Positions 18,566-26,841 are shown, counted from the stretch's first letter. The stretch is 64,000 nucleotides of DNA from Streptomyces sp. NBRC 110035 (GCF_000829695.1 NZ_BBNN01000025.1:62001-126000), one strand, 5' to 3'. The notes: generated by a model from the letters alone, not told the origin. A program made the numbers and translations.

Positions 18566-19429
18566 TCTGCTCGGTGGTGAGGCCGGTGACCGCGGGGACG
18601 GTCTTGAGACTGCTTTTTCCGGTCTTGCGGTCCACGCGGCGGCGGACGGTCTGGACGGCCCGGCGGGCTCCGGGGAAGAGCAGGTTGCTCACCGTGCAGA
18701 CCTTCAGCCGGCGGATCTCCTGGCGGCCGTGACCGGTCGCACGGGTCCTGTCCTGCAGTGGAATCTGCTTCCAGGGAAGGGACTTGAGCTGCTTGCGGAG
18801 CTTCTTCGTGTTGCGCTTGGCGAGCACGACGGAGTGGGCCTGGCGGTCGAGCAGGTGGACGGCGTGGTCGTGCCGGGTGTGCATCGCGTCGCCGGTGACG
18901 CCCGTGCCGGCCAGGTCCTCGAGGGTGTCGGGCAACGGCTGGAAGCGGGTGGTCCCGTTGGCCTTCTCACCGGCGTCCATCTGAGCGGGGACCAGTGCGC
19001 TCGCGTGGTCGCAGGCGGTCAGGAGGTGGATCTTTCGTCCCCTTCGCACGGGCAGCACCCCGCAGCGGCTTCCCGTCGACCGCCGGTCCGCGTAGTCCTT
19101 CGTTTCCGGTCCGCCGGTCTGCGAGCCGGGCTCCGACCGCGCGGTCCGGGGCGTCCGCGTCGATTCCGGCCGGCAGTCGCCGGATCGTGGATCCCGCGGG
19201 CCGGGACCGTTTCGGCCACAGCGGGTCGATGACCGTGCCGAGCCGCCTCAGCAGGGCCGGCGGTGCGCCGGCCACCCATCCACCCACCGCGAGCAGGTAT
19301 CGCGCTCCGGCGAGGACCGCGCAGGCCGTCAGTGCCAGGAGCGTCACGAGTGGATGCCCCCCGTGGATCACGCGGGTCCGGGACCTGCGCGAGACGTTCC
19401 AGCAGATCCAAGAGCTCGCTCCCGGACAC
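18566..19429 (-). mobile_element. ISAs1-family transposase remnant, truncated and twice frameshifted
   Basis: Three consecutive frames together give the first two thirds of an ISAs1 (DDE) transposase. Frame one (19429 down) has LLDLLERLAQVPDPRDPRG. Frame two (about 19371-19000) has HPLVTLLALTACAVLAGARY and LRGPAVDGKPLRGAARAKG. Frame three (about 19040-18570) has RKIHLLTACDHASALVPAQ, FQPLPDTLEDLAGTGVTGDA, LRKQLKSLPWKQIPLQDRTR and LKVCTVSNLLFPGARRAVQ. The C-terminal third (the usual RHHW...R.E region) is gone and is replaced by TetR sequence. I did not find convincing terminal inverted repeats or a target duplication. The element is clearly dead. Confidence 0.82.
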
Positions 19430-19860
19430 TGCCGGATGCGGTCCGAGCCGGTCGAAGGCAGGGGAGATCAGAGACGATGCGTCGGCAGGCGCGGGCAGCC
19501 CGAGGGCACAGAGCGTAGAGAGCCATACCCGGAGCCCCCGGGCCCACCAATCTTGCGAATGACCAGCGGAAACCCACGCCTGAAAGGTAGGACTCCATGA
19601 TCACGGACGTACGTGCCTGCTCTGCGTCGGACCCTGCCCGACATGACGAGACGTCAGCAACCGGACATCGGCCGACTACGCCGAAGCCTTGGGTGTTCCG
19701 CAGGCCGGAGTCGGTCTCCACGGCGTTCCTCCGTGAGGCGTGTGATCGGTTCTGCCGCGTCGACCCGACGCATCTCCTGGGCGTCTCGTGCCGGGGCCCC
19801 ACCGCGCCCCGGCACCGGTCGGGCCGGGGCGCGGTGGGGCCCCGTCGACTCGCCGGTGCC
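19430..19860. other. Intergenic scar with no supported gene
   Basis: This 430-bp stretch lies between the ISAs1 remnant and the CGNR gene. It has lower coding bias than its neighbours, and the short frames on both strands resemble no family I know. It probably includes the outer end of the IS and flanking debris. Confidence 0.5.
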
Positions 19861-20367
19861 CTATCCGGGGTGTGGGGTCTCGCGCGTCCGGGCCTGGTGC
19901 CGACGGGCTTTGAGCCGGTTCCCGCAGGTCTTCATCGAGCACCACCGTGCGGTGTTGGCGCGGCTGCGGTCCAGGAGGAAGAGGCGGCATTCGGGGTTCC
20001 CGCACGGCCGCAGGCGGCCGGGCATGCGCTCCTTGACGTCCGCCCAGGCGAGTACGAGTTCCACGGCGAGCCTGCGTTCCGGCGGTACCTCCAGGTGCCA
20101 CTCGATGCCCGACGTGCCGGGCTGCGGGACTTTGTGAACGCCTGCGAGGACCCGGCGCAGCCGGGGCTCCGCCGGAGTGTCCGACTCCACCGCCTGGAGC
20201 GCGTCCCGGGCGGTGCGCAGCCACCGGCGCTCCTCGTCGCCGCCGAGGCCCCCGTGCTCCCGCGCCCACCTGTCCACCTCGTGGTCGTCGCGCCACAGGT
20301 CCTGGCGTCGGCCGTCCGTGACCGGGGTGCTGTTCAGCGCCTGCATCAGGGCTTGGTCGTCCAGCAC
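19861..20367 (-). CDS. CGNR zinc-finger (ABATE domain) regulator
   Basis: A 168-residue protein. The C-terminal ~45 residues form a CGNR zinc finger: CGNPECRLFLLDRSRANTAR, then WCSMKTCGNRLKARRHQAR, with four cysteines and the name-giving Cys-Gly-Asn-Arg. The N-terminal part is the ABATE domain, a predicted stress-ligand sensor. These proteins are predicted DNA-binding regulators. The GTG at 20367 is chosen: GGTGAGG lies five bases upstream and the protein then begins MLDDQALMQALNSTPV. A longer reading from 20454 would run through the divergent promoter. It is divergent from an alpha/beta hydrolase gene 108 bp away, and the gap carries strong repeats. Confidence 0.85.
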   Translation of the reverse strand: MLDDQALMQALNSTPVTDGRRQDLWRDDHEVDRWAREHGGLGGDEERRWLRTARDALQAVESDTPAEPRLRRVLAGVHKVPQPGTSGIEWHLEVPPERRLAVELVLAWADVKERMPGRLRPCGNPECRLFLLDRSRANTARWCSMKTCGNRLKARRHQARTRETPHPG

Positions 20368-20392
20368 GGACCTCACCTTCCCAGCTAACTCC

Positions 20393-20464
20393 GTCAAGTC
20401 GTTTGACAGGTTACTCCAGGGGCGGTCTACTGGGCGCCGAAGAGTAACCGTCAAGATGAGTCAA
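20393..20464. promoter_or_regulatory. Divergent promoter with four GTCAA/TTGAC half-sites
   Basis: Two nearly identical arms, TTGACAGGTTACTC (20403-20416) and GAGTAACCGTCAA (20442-20454), face each other across 25 bp. The right arm is the reverse complement of the left with one base missing. Further GTCAA half-sites occur at 20393-20397 and 20460-20464. Position and symmetry suggest an operator for the CGNR regulator controlling itself and the hydrolase. Confidence 0.6.
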
Positions 20465-20475
20465 AGGGGTTAGTC

Positions 20476-21351
20476 ATGGTTGAGGTCCGCCACCAGTACG
20501 CGACAGTGCGGGGGCATCGCGTCTTCTACCGCGAGGCAGGCCCCCGCGAGGCACCCACGCTGGTACTCCTGCACGGATTCCCCTCCAGTTCACGCATGTT
20601 CCGCCATCTCATTCCGGCGCTGGCCGACCGGTTCCACGTCGTCGCCCCCGACCACCTCGGCTTCGGCACCTCCGACGCCCCGGCCGTGGACGAGTTCACC
20701 TACACCTTCGACTCCCTGACCGACATCACCGAAGCCCTTCTGGCCCAGCTCGGCGTGACCCGCTACGCCGTGTACGTCCAGGACTACGGCGCCCCCGTCG
20801 GCTGGCGGCTGGCCCTGCGCGCCCCGGACGCGATCACCGCGGTGATCACGCAGAGCGGCAACGCCTACGAGGACGGCTTCGTACCGGATTTCTGGAAGCC
20901 CGTATGGGCCTACGCGGAGGATCCGGGCCCCCGGACCGAACCCGCCGTCCGCGCCGCCCTCTCGCTCGACGCCATCCGCTGGCAGTACCTGCACGGAGTG
21001 GACCGACCCGAGCTGGTCGACCCGGACGCCTGGGTCGCCGACCACCGCGAGGTCAACCGGCCGGGCAACGACCTCGTGCAGCTCGCCCTGTTCCGCGACT
21101 ACGCCGGCAACCCGCCCCTCTACCCCCAGGTGCACGCCTACTTCCGGGAACGCCGGGTTCCTCTCCTCGCGGTCTGGGGCGCGAACGACGAGATCTTCGG
21201 CCCGGACGGAGCACGCGCCTTCACCAGGGACCTGCCGGACGCGGAGATCCACCTGGTTCCCGGGGGTGGACACTTCCTGCTCGAAAGCCACCTGGACACC
21301 GTGGCCGGGTACATGCGCGGGTTCCTGACCGCCACCGCGTCACCGGCGTGA
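20476..21351 (+). CDS. Alpha/beta hydrolase, epoxide hydrolase/haloalkane dehalogenase-like
   Basis: A 291-residue soluble hydrolase. The oxyanion motif is LLHGFPSSSRMF (residues about 32-43). The nucleophile elbow is VQDYGAPVGWRLAL, with Asp rather than Ser. That points to an epoxide hydrolase or haloalkane dehalogenase mechanism. The catalytic acid is probably in WGANDEIFGPDGA and the His in VPGGGHFLLESH. A helical cap (WKPVWAYAEDPG and RWQYLHGVDRPELVD) lies between. The ATG at 20476 lies just after the last operator half-site, with GGGG upstream as a weak ribosome site. It is divergent from the CGNR regulator, which probably controls it. The substrate is unknown. Confidence 0.85.
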   Translation: MVEVRHQYATVRGHRVFYREAGPREAPTLVLLHGFPSSSRMFRHLIPALADRFHVVAPDHLGFGTSDAPAVDEFTYTFDSLTDITEALLAQLGVTRYAVYVQDYGAPVGWRLALRAPDAITAVITQSGNAYEDGFVPDFWKPVWAYAEDPGPRTEPAVRAALSLDAIRWQYLHGVDRPELVDPDAWVADHREVNRPGNDLVQLALFRDYAGNPPLYPQVHAYFRERRVPLLAVWGANDEIFGPDGARAFTRDLPDAEIHLVPGGGHFLLESHLDTVAGYMRGFLTATASPA

Positions 21352-21540
21352 AGCCCACGAAGAGTTCCCGGGGCGGGTGAACGGCCTCTTCGGGACAGGT
21401 CGGGGTCGTCCGGCTCCGTGCCTCGGTCGGCACCACCCCGGTGAACGGCCGGGCCGCCGAGGGGCGTGCAGTACGGCGAAGGTTCTGGTTTCGCACGGGG
21501 TGCTGCGCGAAACTCAAACAAACCCTGGGTCGTACGGCCG

Positions 21541-21596
21541 GCCAGAGGGCGACGCCATGGCCGGAGACCGTGTCGTCGGCCGCTCTGCCCTCTGGC
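21541..21596. repeat. 10-bp perfect inverted repeat between hydrolase and beta-lactamase-like gene
   Basis: GCCAGAGGGC (21541-21550) and GCCCTCTGGC (21587-21596) are perfect arms 36 bp apart, in a 287-bp convergent gap without a supported gene. It may act as a terminator or be the edge of lost DNA; there is no T-run. Confidence 0.4.
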
Positions 21597-21638
21597 GGAC
21601 CACACGGGCACACCGGCGGGCGCCGCCGCTGCCGGCGG

Positions 21639-22484
21639 TCAGGTGGCCGCGCCGGTGCTTCCGCGGAGTTCCGCCAGCACCGCGTCCGTGAAGGGCGGCC
21701 AGGCCTCGACCGCCCAGGGGCCGAAGGCGCGGTCGGCCAGGGCCACGCAGGCGACGTCCGCCGCCGGGTCGATCCACAGGAACGTGCCCGACTGGCCGAA
21801 GTGGCCGAACGTGCGGGGCGAGGAGGAACCGCCCGTCCAGTGCGGGGACTTGGCGTCGCGGATCTCGAAGCCCAGGCCCCAGTCGTTGGGGTTCTGGTGG
21901 CCGTAGCCCGGCAGGACGCCCTTCGTGCCCGGGTACTGGACCGTCATCGCCTCGGCGACGGTACGGACGTCCAGCAGGCGCGGGGCCTGCACCTCGGCGG
22001 CGAAGCGCAGCAGGTCGTCGAGCGTGGACGTGGCGTCCTTCGCGGGGGAGCCGGCGCCCTCCAGGGAGGTCGACGTCATCCCCAGCGGCTCCAGCACCGC
22101 CTGCCGCAGGTACTCGGCGAACGGGATCTCCGTCGCCTTCGCGATGTGGTCCCCGAGCTGCTCGAACCCGGCGTTGGAGTACAGGCGGCGCTCACCGGGG
22201 GCGGACGTCACCCGGTGCTCGTCGAAGGCGAGGCCGGAGGTGTGGGCGAGGAGGTGGCGGACCGTGGAGCCCTCGGGGCCCGCCGGTTCGTCCAGCTCGA
22301 TCGCGCCCTCCTCGTACGCCACGAGCGCCGCGTACGCCGCGAGCGGCTTGGTGACCGAGGCCAGCGGGAAGCGGTGGCCGGTGGGGCCGTGGGTGCCCAG
22401 GACGGTGCCGTCCGCCCGGACGACGCCCGCCGCCGCGGTGGGAACCGGCCAGTTCTCGATCAGCGCGAGGCTCTTGAACGACAT
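21639..22484 (-). CDS. Serine hydrolase, class C beta-lactamase family
   Basis: A 281-residue member of the beta-lactamase/D-aminopeptidase/esterase fold. Motifs are the nucleophile SVTK (SxxK, residues about 43-46), YSNAGFE (YxN) and HFGQSGT (replacing KTG). The middle holds LLAHTSGLAFDEHR, typical of the family. There is no signal peptide, so it is probably cytoplasmic and an esterase or peptidase rather than an antibiotic-resistance enzyme. The ATG at 22484 gives MSFKSLALIENWPVP, a common family start in Streptomyces. It is convergent with the hydrolase and 18 bp downstream of the GNAT gene on the same strand. Confidence 0.88.
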   Translation of the reverse strand: MSFKSLALIENWPVPTAAAGVVRADGTVLGTHGPTGHRFPLASVTKPLAAYAALVAYEEGAIELDEPAGPEGSTVRHLLAHTSGLAFDEHRVTSAPGERRLYSNAGFEQLGDHIAKATEIPFAEYLRQAVLEPLGMTSTSLEGAGSPAKDATSTLDDLLRFAAEVQAPRLLDVRTVAEAMTVQYPGTKGVLPGYGHQNPNDWGLGFEIRDAKSPHWTGGSSSPRTFGHFGQSGTFLWIDPAADVACVALADRAFGPWAVEAWPPFTDAVLAELRGSTGAAT

Positions 22485-22502
22485 GCCGTCGAGCCTAAGC
22501 GC

Positions 22503-23004
22503 TCACAGGGTCGGCTCCGGCAAGGGGTCCGGCTTCCGCGTGAAGCCCATCGAGGCGTACAGCGGCTCGGCCTGCGCGGACGCCGTGAGGCGGACGCGGC
22601 GGGCGCCCCGCTCACGGAACCGGTCCAGCAGTTCCTCCACGCAGGCGCGCGTGGCCCCGGCGGCGGGCGTCCGGGTCGGTGGCGACGCTGAAGGCGTAGC
22701 CGTCGGTGCCGTGCGGGCTGGGCGCGCCGCCGATGCGGTACTCGATCGTGCCGGCCACCAGCGCCGCCGGCCCGCCCCGCTCCGTGACTCCGCCCCTCGC
22801 CGGCAGGCCCGGCCGGTCCACCACGAACGCCGCGAACGGGCCGTCCGGCTCCGCCGGCTTCGCGCGCAGTACCGGCAGCGCGTCGGCGTGCCGGTCCGTG
22901 GCGGGGGCGGAGCGGGCCATCGAGCCGGTCATCACCTGGCGCAGGCGCAGTACTTCCTCCGCGTCCCCGGGCACCGCACGGCGTACGAGTGTCCTGGCCG
23001 GCAC
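22503..23004 (-). pseudogene. GNAT N-acetyltransferase with a one-base frameshift
   Basis: From the GTG at 23004 the frame gives a normal GNAT beginning (RTLVRRAVPGDAEEVLRLRQ, then FVVDRPGLPARGG and YAFSVATDPDARRRGHARL). Near 22650 the acetyl-CoA loop loses the frame. The other frame resumes with the expected EELLDRFRERGARRVRLTAS, then AEPLYASMGFTRKPDPLPEP and a stop at 22503. Inserting one base in the loop restores ARACVEELLDRF. Length is 502 bp. It is either a recent frameshift or a sequence error. There is no clear ribosome site, and the start lies only ~50 bp from the MerR-type dyad, so a nearly leaderless transcript is possible. Confidence 0.82.
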
Positions 23005-23054
23005 GGTAATCGGCCAGGACGTCCGCACCCGCTCCGTTTTCCCGCCGGTCGTGC

Positions 23055-23085
23055 TTGCCTGGAGTGCACTCCAGGGATTTAGCGT
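23055..23085 (+). promoter_or_regulatory. MerR-type promoter with 18-bp perfect palindrome
   Basis: CCTGGAGTGCACTCCAGG (23058-23075) is a perfect palindrome inside an over-long 19-bp spacer between TTGCCT (23055-23060) and TAGCGT (23080-23085). This is the classic architecture of promoters activated by twisting by MerR-family dimers. The start codon at 23092 is so close that the mRNA would be leaderless or nearly so. Confidence 0.8.
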
Positions 23086-23091
23086 GGGTGC

Positions 23092-23568
23092 ATGACGGTG
23101 ACGGAGACCACGGGTGAGAGCACGGGTGCCACGACCGACACCTGTGCAGGTCCGCCGCAGGGCGACCGGCGGCCGGACGGCGCGGACAGGTACACGATCA
23201 GCGAGGTGGCCGCCCTCACCGGGCTCAGCGCCCACACCCTGCGCTGGTACGAGCGCATCGGGCTGATGCCGCACATCGACCGCTCGCACACCGGGCAGCG
23301 CCGCTACAGCAACCGCGACCTCGACTGGCTCGCCCTCGTCGGCAAGCTCCGGCTCACCGGGATGCCGGTCGCGGACATGGTCCGGTACGCGGAGATGGTG
23401 CGGGAGGGCGACCACACCTACGCCGACCGCCTCGACCTCCTCAAGGCGACCCGCGAGGACGTGGTGGCCCGGATCGCGGAGCTGCAGGGCACCCTCGCCG
23501 TGCTCGACCGGAAGATCAGCTTCTACGCGGACGCCGGGCGCGCCCTGGCCTCGGAGAGGTCCCGCTGA
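23092..23568 (+). CDS. MerR family transcriptional regulator
   Basis: A 158-residue regulator. A ~32-residue polar N-terminal extension is followed by the winged helix: YTISEVAALTGLSAHTLRWY, then ERIGLMPHIDRSHTGQRRYS. A dimerisation helix follows (ARIAELQGTLAVLDRKISFY). There is no C-terminal cysteine cluster, so metal sensing is unlikely; it resembles AdhR/aldehyde- or stress-type members. It should bind the palindrome directly upstream and regulate its own gene and possibly the divergent GNAT gene. The ATG at 23092 has no ribosome site, consistent with leaderless translation. Confidence 0.9.
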   Translation: MTVTETTGESTGATTDTCAGPPQGDRRPDGADRYTISEVAALTGLSAHTLRWYERIGLMPHIDRSHTGQRRYSNRDLDWLALVGKLRLTGMPVADMVRYAEMVREGDHTYADRLDLLKATREDVVARIAELQGTLAVLDRKISFYADAGRALASERSR

Positions 23569-23727
23569 GCGACGGCGGTCCCGAGGGGCAGGCCGGTGAG
23601 CACGGTCGGCCCCTCTGCTCGGCCGGCGCTCATCCGTGAAGGCCCTGAGCACCGCGCCGCACCGTGCTCACGGTCCCGCCGACGACGTGCCCGCCGTGGA
23701 CCCGGTGGGCCGCCCCGGTCAGGGCGC

Positions 23728-24576
23728 CTACAGCTCCGCCAGCAACTCCGCCTTCTTGGAAGAGAACTCCTCGTCCGTCACCAGTCCCGCCTGGTGCAGG
23801 TCCCCGAGGTGGCGTATGCGGTCGGCGATGTCCGCGGGGTCGCGGCGCACGGCGGCCGCGGCGACCGCGGGCACCGGCGCGGCCGTCCGCGCCGCCGCCA
23901 GGACGGCCGCCGCGAACGGCAACGACTCGTGCACCGGGCCGTAGCCCAGCCCGAACACCACGGCCGCCGGGTCCTGGTCGGCGTGCGGCGGCCGGTCCGG
24001 CTCGTCGCGGCGCAGCAGGCGCAGATGTCCCTCGAAGACCTCCGGCGACCGCCACTCCACGCCGCTCAACTCGCCCACGGGGAAGCGCTGGTCGCCCGCC
24101 TTCCACTTCGCCGACGAGGCGCCCGTCCAGGACCAGCGGAAGGAGACCGCCTTCCCGTCGAAGGAGGCCCGTCCGTCGTACGCCTTGAAGCGCAGCGGCC
24201 CCTCGGGGGCGGGCACCAGATGGCGCTCGGCGGGGCCCGACTCGGTGATCAGGGCGAGGAGTTCGTCGGCGTAGTACTCGGCGAGCGTCTCGCGTTCGGC
24301 GGGCAGCACGAGCCGGTAGGGGTCGCAGCCGTCCTTCAGCTGCCCGGCCGCTGCCTCCATCAACGGATCGGCGCCGGGCCGCGGCTCGATGCGCAGCACG
24401 ACGGTGTCGCGCCTGCCGGGGGTCAGCGTCACTCCGGCGACGGCCTCCAGGGGGATGCGGCGTTCCCCGAGGGCCTGAAACAGCTTGGGTGTCCGAATCC
24501 CCCTTTCGTACCGGATGAGCACGGAGTCGGACTCGAACTCCCAGGCAGCGTGAAATCCGGCCAGTACGTCACCCAT
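23728..24576 (-). CDS. DUF4429/SHOCT domain protein
   Basis: A 282-residue soluble protein. Two DUF4429 repeats are visible: residues about 5-110 (FHAAWEFESDSVLIRYERGI and RRIPLEAVAGVTLTPGRRD) and about 130-215 (FKAYDGRASFDGKAVSFRW and FPVGELSGVEWRSPE). An Ala-rich linker leads to a C-terminal SHOCT motif, DIADRIRHLGDLHQAGLVTD followed by EEFSSKKAELL. SHOCT motifs occur in many actinobacterial proteins as short oligomerisation segments. DUF4429 resembles PH-like folds, but its role is unknown. The start at 24576 is used; an ATG at 24585 adds three residues, and neither has a strong ribosome site. Confidence 0.85.
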   Translation of the reverse strand: MGDVLAGFHAAWEFESDSVLIRYERGIRTPKLFQALGERRIPLEAVAGVTLTPGRRDTVVLRIEPRPGADPLMEAAAGQLKDGCDPYRLVLPAERETLAEYYADELLALITESGPAERHLVPAPEGPLRFKAYDGRASFDGKAVSFRWSWTGASSAKWKAGDQRFPVGELSGVEWRSPEVFEGHLRLLRRDEPDRPPHADQDPAAVVFGLGYGPVHESLPFAAAVLAAARTAAPVPAVAAAAVRRDPADIADRIRHLGDLHQAGLVTDEEFSSKKAELLAEL

Positions 24577-24643
24577 GCGGTTCATCGTATGCGGCACGAG
24601 CTTTTTCGTCCCCTCCCCGTGCATACCGCAGTTCCTCCGTTCT

Positions 24644-25861
24644 CTACGCGCGTCCCGAGACGGCGGCGTCGGACAAACCCGCCCGGCACACGCCGCTCCC
24701 GTGTGCGCAGTCCACCGCGCGGTATGCGCCAACTCCGATCTCGGCGAAGTTGCGCAGGCTGTCGGTGCCCGGCACGAAGTACCCGCCGTGTCCCCGGGCC
24801 TCACGCGCCGACAGCACGCGCGCCCCGAAGCCGGGGGAGACGGGGTCGGCGCCGTGCCCCAGCCCGCCGACCTCCAGGTAGGGCACGTCCTGGATCCAGT
24901 CGTCGGCGTCCCGCATCGCCCACACCCGTGCGCGGGTGCGCAGTTCGGAGACGGTCCCGGCCCGCATGCCGGGACTGCCGGCCACCGCTATGTCGGTCAC
25001 CCGGCCGGGCAGCGTGGGCGCGGCGAGCCCGCACAGCACGGAGCCGTAGCTGTGGCAGAACAGGGAGACGCGGGACTCGCCGGGCAGGGCGCGCAGCAGC
25101 GAGTCGAGGCGTACCGCGCCGTCCTCGGCGCGCATCGCCGTCGCCGCCTCCATGCCCATCCCGCTGGGCGCGGTGTAGTCGGCCCAGGCGATCACGGCGG
25201 TACGGGTCGAGGGGGCCGCCGCGTGCTCGGCCGCGTACAGCGACTCGGCCATACCGACGGGCGCCGACCAGCGGCGGTAGGTGCGCTGGAAGGTCAGCAG
25301 ATCGGTGTCGACGCCGGGGACGACGACCGAGACCCGCTCCGCCTCGCGCAGGTCGCCGAGGACCTCGGCGACCCGGCCGGACCCCGAGGGGTCGAAGGCG
25401 AGGATCTGGCGGCCGGGGCTCAGCAGCGCCCCGAAGCGGTTCATCCGGCGGCCCGCCTGATGCTGTCCGGCGGGAGTGAGCCGCTCGTCGCGCATCCGTT
25501 GCCGCTCGACCTCGCGGGCCTCCCCCAGCGCGAGGCGGTTGGCGCGGTAGCGCAACTCGACCGGGGCGCCGTTCATGTTGCCGACCGCGAGCGGGAAGCG
25601 GTGGGCGAGGTTCACCCGCTGCACCTCGGTGAGGGAGGCGAAGAAGCGGGCCAGCGCGGCGGGCGCGGACTCGGGGTCCGGCAGCCGGTGGCCTCCGATG
25701 CGGCCGTGCTCCCAGGCGCTGAGCGAGGCCGGGAGCGGGGCCGTGTCCTGCTGCCGGCGCAGCGCCGTCCAGCCGGTGGTCGCCAGCATCACGAAGACGA
25801 CGGCGAGCGCGAGGAGCGCGCGCCACACGTTCGGTTGCGGGGAGGCGTCGAAGGAAGTCAC
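24644..25861 (-). CDS. DUF1023 alpha/beta hydrolase, membrane anchored
   Basis: A 405-residue protein. One N-terminal membrane segment (VWRALLALAVVFVMLATTGW) anchors it, with the bulk outside the cell. The C-terminal half is the DUF1023 alpha/beta hydrolase: VVVPGVDTDL, the nucleophile elbow FCHSYGSVLCGLAA, an acid region DIAVAGSPGM, and the His region GHGADPVSPGFG. The four cysteines near the C-terminus (CAHGSGVCRAG) could form a disulfide. Family members are predicted lipases or esterases of actinobacteria. The GTG at 25861 gives a normal anchor. It is monocistronic in appearance, with 67 bp to the DUF4429 start. Confidence 0.83.
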   Translation of the reverse strand: MTSFDASPQPNVWRALLALAVVFVMLATTGWTALRRQQDTAPLPASLSAWEHGRIGGHRLPDPESAPAALARFFASLTEVQRVNLAHRFPLAVGNMNGAPVELRYRANRLALGEAREVERQRMRDERLTPAGQHQAGRRMNRFGALLSPGRQILAFDPSGSGRVAEVLGDLREAERVSVVVPGVDTDLLTFQRTYRRWSAPVGMAESLYAAEHAAAPSTRTAVIAWADYTAPSGMGMEAATAMRAEDGAVRLDSLLRALPGESRVSLFCHSYGSVLCGLAAPTLPGRVTDIAVAGSPGMRAGTVSELRTRARVWAMRDADDWIQDVPYLEVGGLGHGADPVSPGFGARVLSAREARGHGGYFVPGTDSLRNFAEIGVGAYRAVDCAHGSGVCRAGLSDAAVSGRA

Positions 25862-25985
25862 TGAAAGGACACACTAGGAGAACGAGAGGGTCTCGCGTCA
25901 ATCGAGTGACGGGTGTCACGTTTCGATGCGTCGCCGGGGGGCATTGCTCAACCGGCAACGGATCAGGTGCCCCTCGGGAGACGGT

Positions 25986-26660
25986 TCAGGTGCCGCCCCA
26001 GGATCCCGCCAGGGCGGGCCCCAGCTGGTCCAGGTGGGTCGTCGTCAGCTCGCGCAGGGCGGTGAGGCCGGTGTCGTCCCCGGCGGACCAGGACCGCTCC
26101 GCCACCCGGATCACGCTGCAGACGGCGGCCACCAGCACGCGCGGCCGGGGGTCGGTGTCCAGGTCGACGCCCTCGCGGTCGGCGATCACGCGGGCCAGCT
26201 GCTCCTCCAGTTCGCTCGAACGCCGCAGATGGGCGGCGAGCAGCGCGGGCGTCGACTCGATCACCCGGTACACCCGCAGATGCAGTTCCAGGGGCACGAC
26301 CTGCTCGACGGCCTGGTTGACGCCGTCCCAGCTCTCCCGCAGGGCGCCGCGCAGCGCGTCCAGCGGCGGCTCGCCGGGCGGGCGCCCCTGCACGGCGTCG
26401 ACGAGGAGGGACTCCGCGAGGTGCGGGACGTGGAACGCGACCTCCTCCTTGCTGGCGAAGTAGCGGAAGAAGGTGCGCTGCGAGACGTGGACGGCCGCCG
26501 TGATGTCGTCGACCGTCGTCCCCTCGTAGCCGCGGGCCGCGAACAGCTCCAGGGAGGCACGGACCAGCGCGTCGCGGGTGAGCCGCTTCTTGCGTTCCCG
26601 CAGCCCCGTCGCCGGCACCGGCGACGGCACCGCGCCGGCGACGGCACCGATCGTCTCCAT
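25986..26660 (-). CDS. TetR family regulator, probable repressor of the adjacent MFS exporter
   Basis: A 224-residue TetR protein. The DNA-binding domain spans residues about 22-75 (ALVRASLELFAARGYEGTTV, then DDITAAVHVSQRTFFRYF). The remainder is a helical ligand pocket. The ATG at 26660 leaves an Ala/Pro-rich leader; a start at LRERKKR a few residues later is possible. It is divergent from the 14-TM MFS exporter 181 bp away, the standard arrangement for a drug-responsive repressor and its efflux pump. The exporter promoter carries repeated TGTCA elements that may be its operator. Confidence 0.9.
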   Translation of the reverse strand: METIGAVAGAVPSPVPATGLRERKKRLTRDALVRASLELFAARGYEGTTVDDITAAVHVSQRTFFRYFASKEEVAFHVPHLAESLLVDAVQGRPPGEPPLDALRGALRESWDGVNQAVEQVVPLELHLRVYRVIESTPALLAAHLRRSSELEEQLARVIADREGVDLDTDPRPRVLVAAVCSVIRVAERSWSAGDDTGLTALRELTTTHLDQLGPALAGSWGGT

Positions 26661-26804
26661 CGTTCCTCCGTGCTTCCCTCCGATCCGTCGCCCGGACCGG
26701 CTGCCGAACCGGTTCCCGGTGGGCTCCTCGCGCCCCTTCCGGAACTGTTCGCACAGTTCACGCTATACGGACATGTCGGCTCGGTTGCCGGTCGGTGAAT
26801 TGGT

Positions 26805-26833
26805 TTGTCAACTGTCAGTGGCTGTCATTAGCC
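26805..26833 (+). promoter_or_regulatory. Exporter promoter overlapping TGTCA repeats
   Basis: TTGTCA (26805-26810) and TTAGCC (26828-26833), 17 bp apart, resemble -35 and -10 elements close before the exporter start at 26842. CTGTCA occurs at 26812-26817 and 26822-26827, giving with the -35 three TGTCA copies in phase with the promoter. A repressor bound there would block initiation. Confidence 0.5.
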
Positions 26834-26841
26834 TCGAAGAT

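Noticed and set aside
21639..22484. Beta-lactam resistance gene
   Set aside because: There is no signal peptide, and the third motif is HFGQSGT rather than KTG; family members of this kind are mostly esterases or peptidases.
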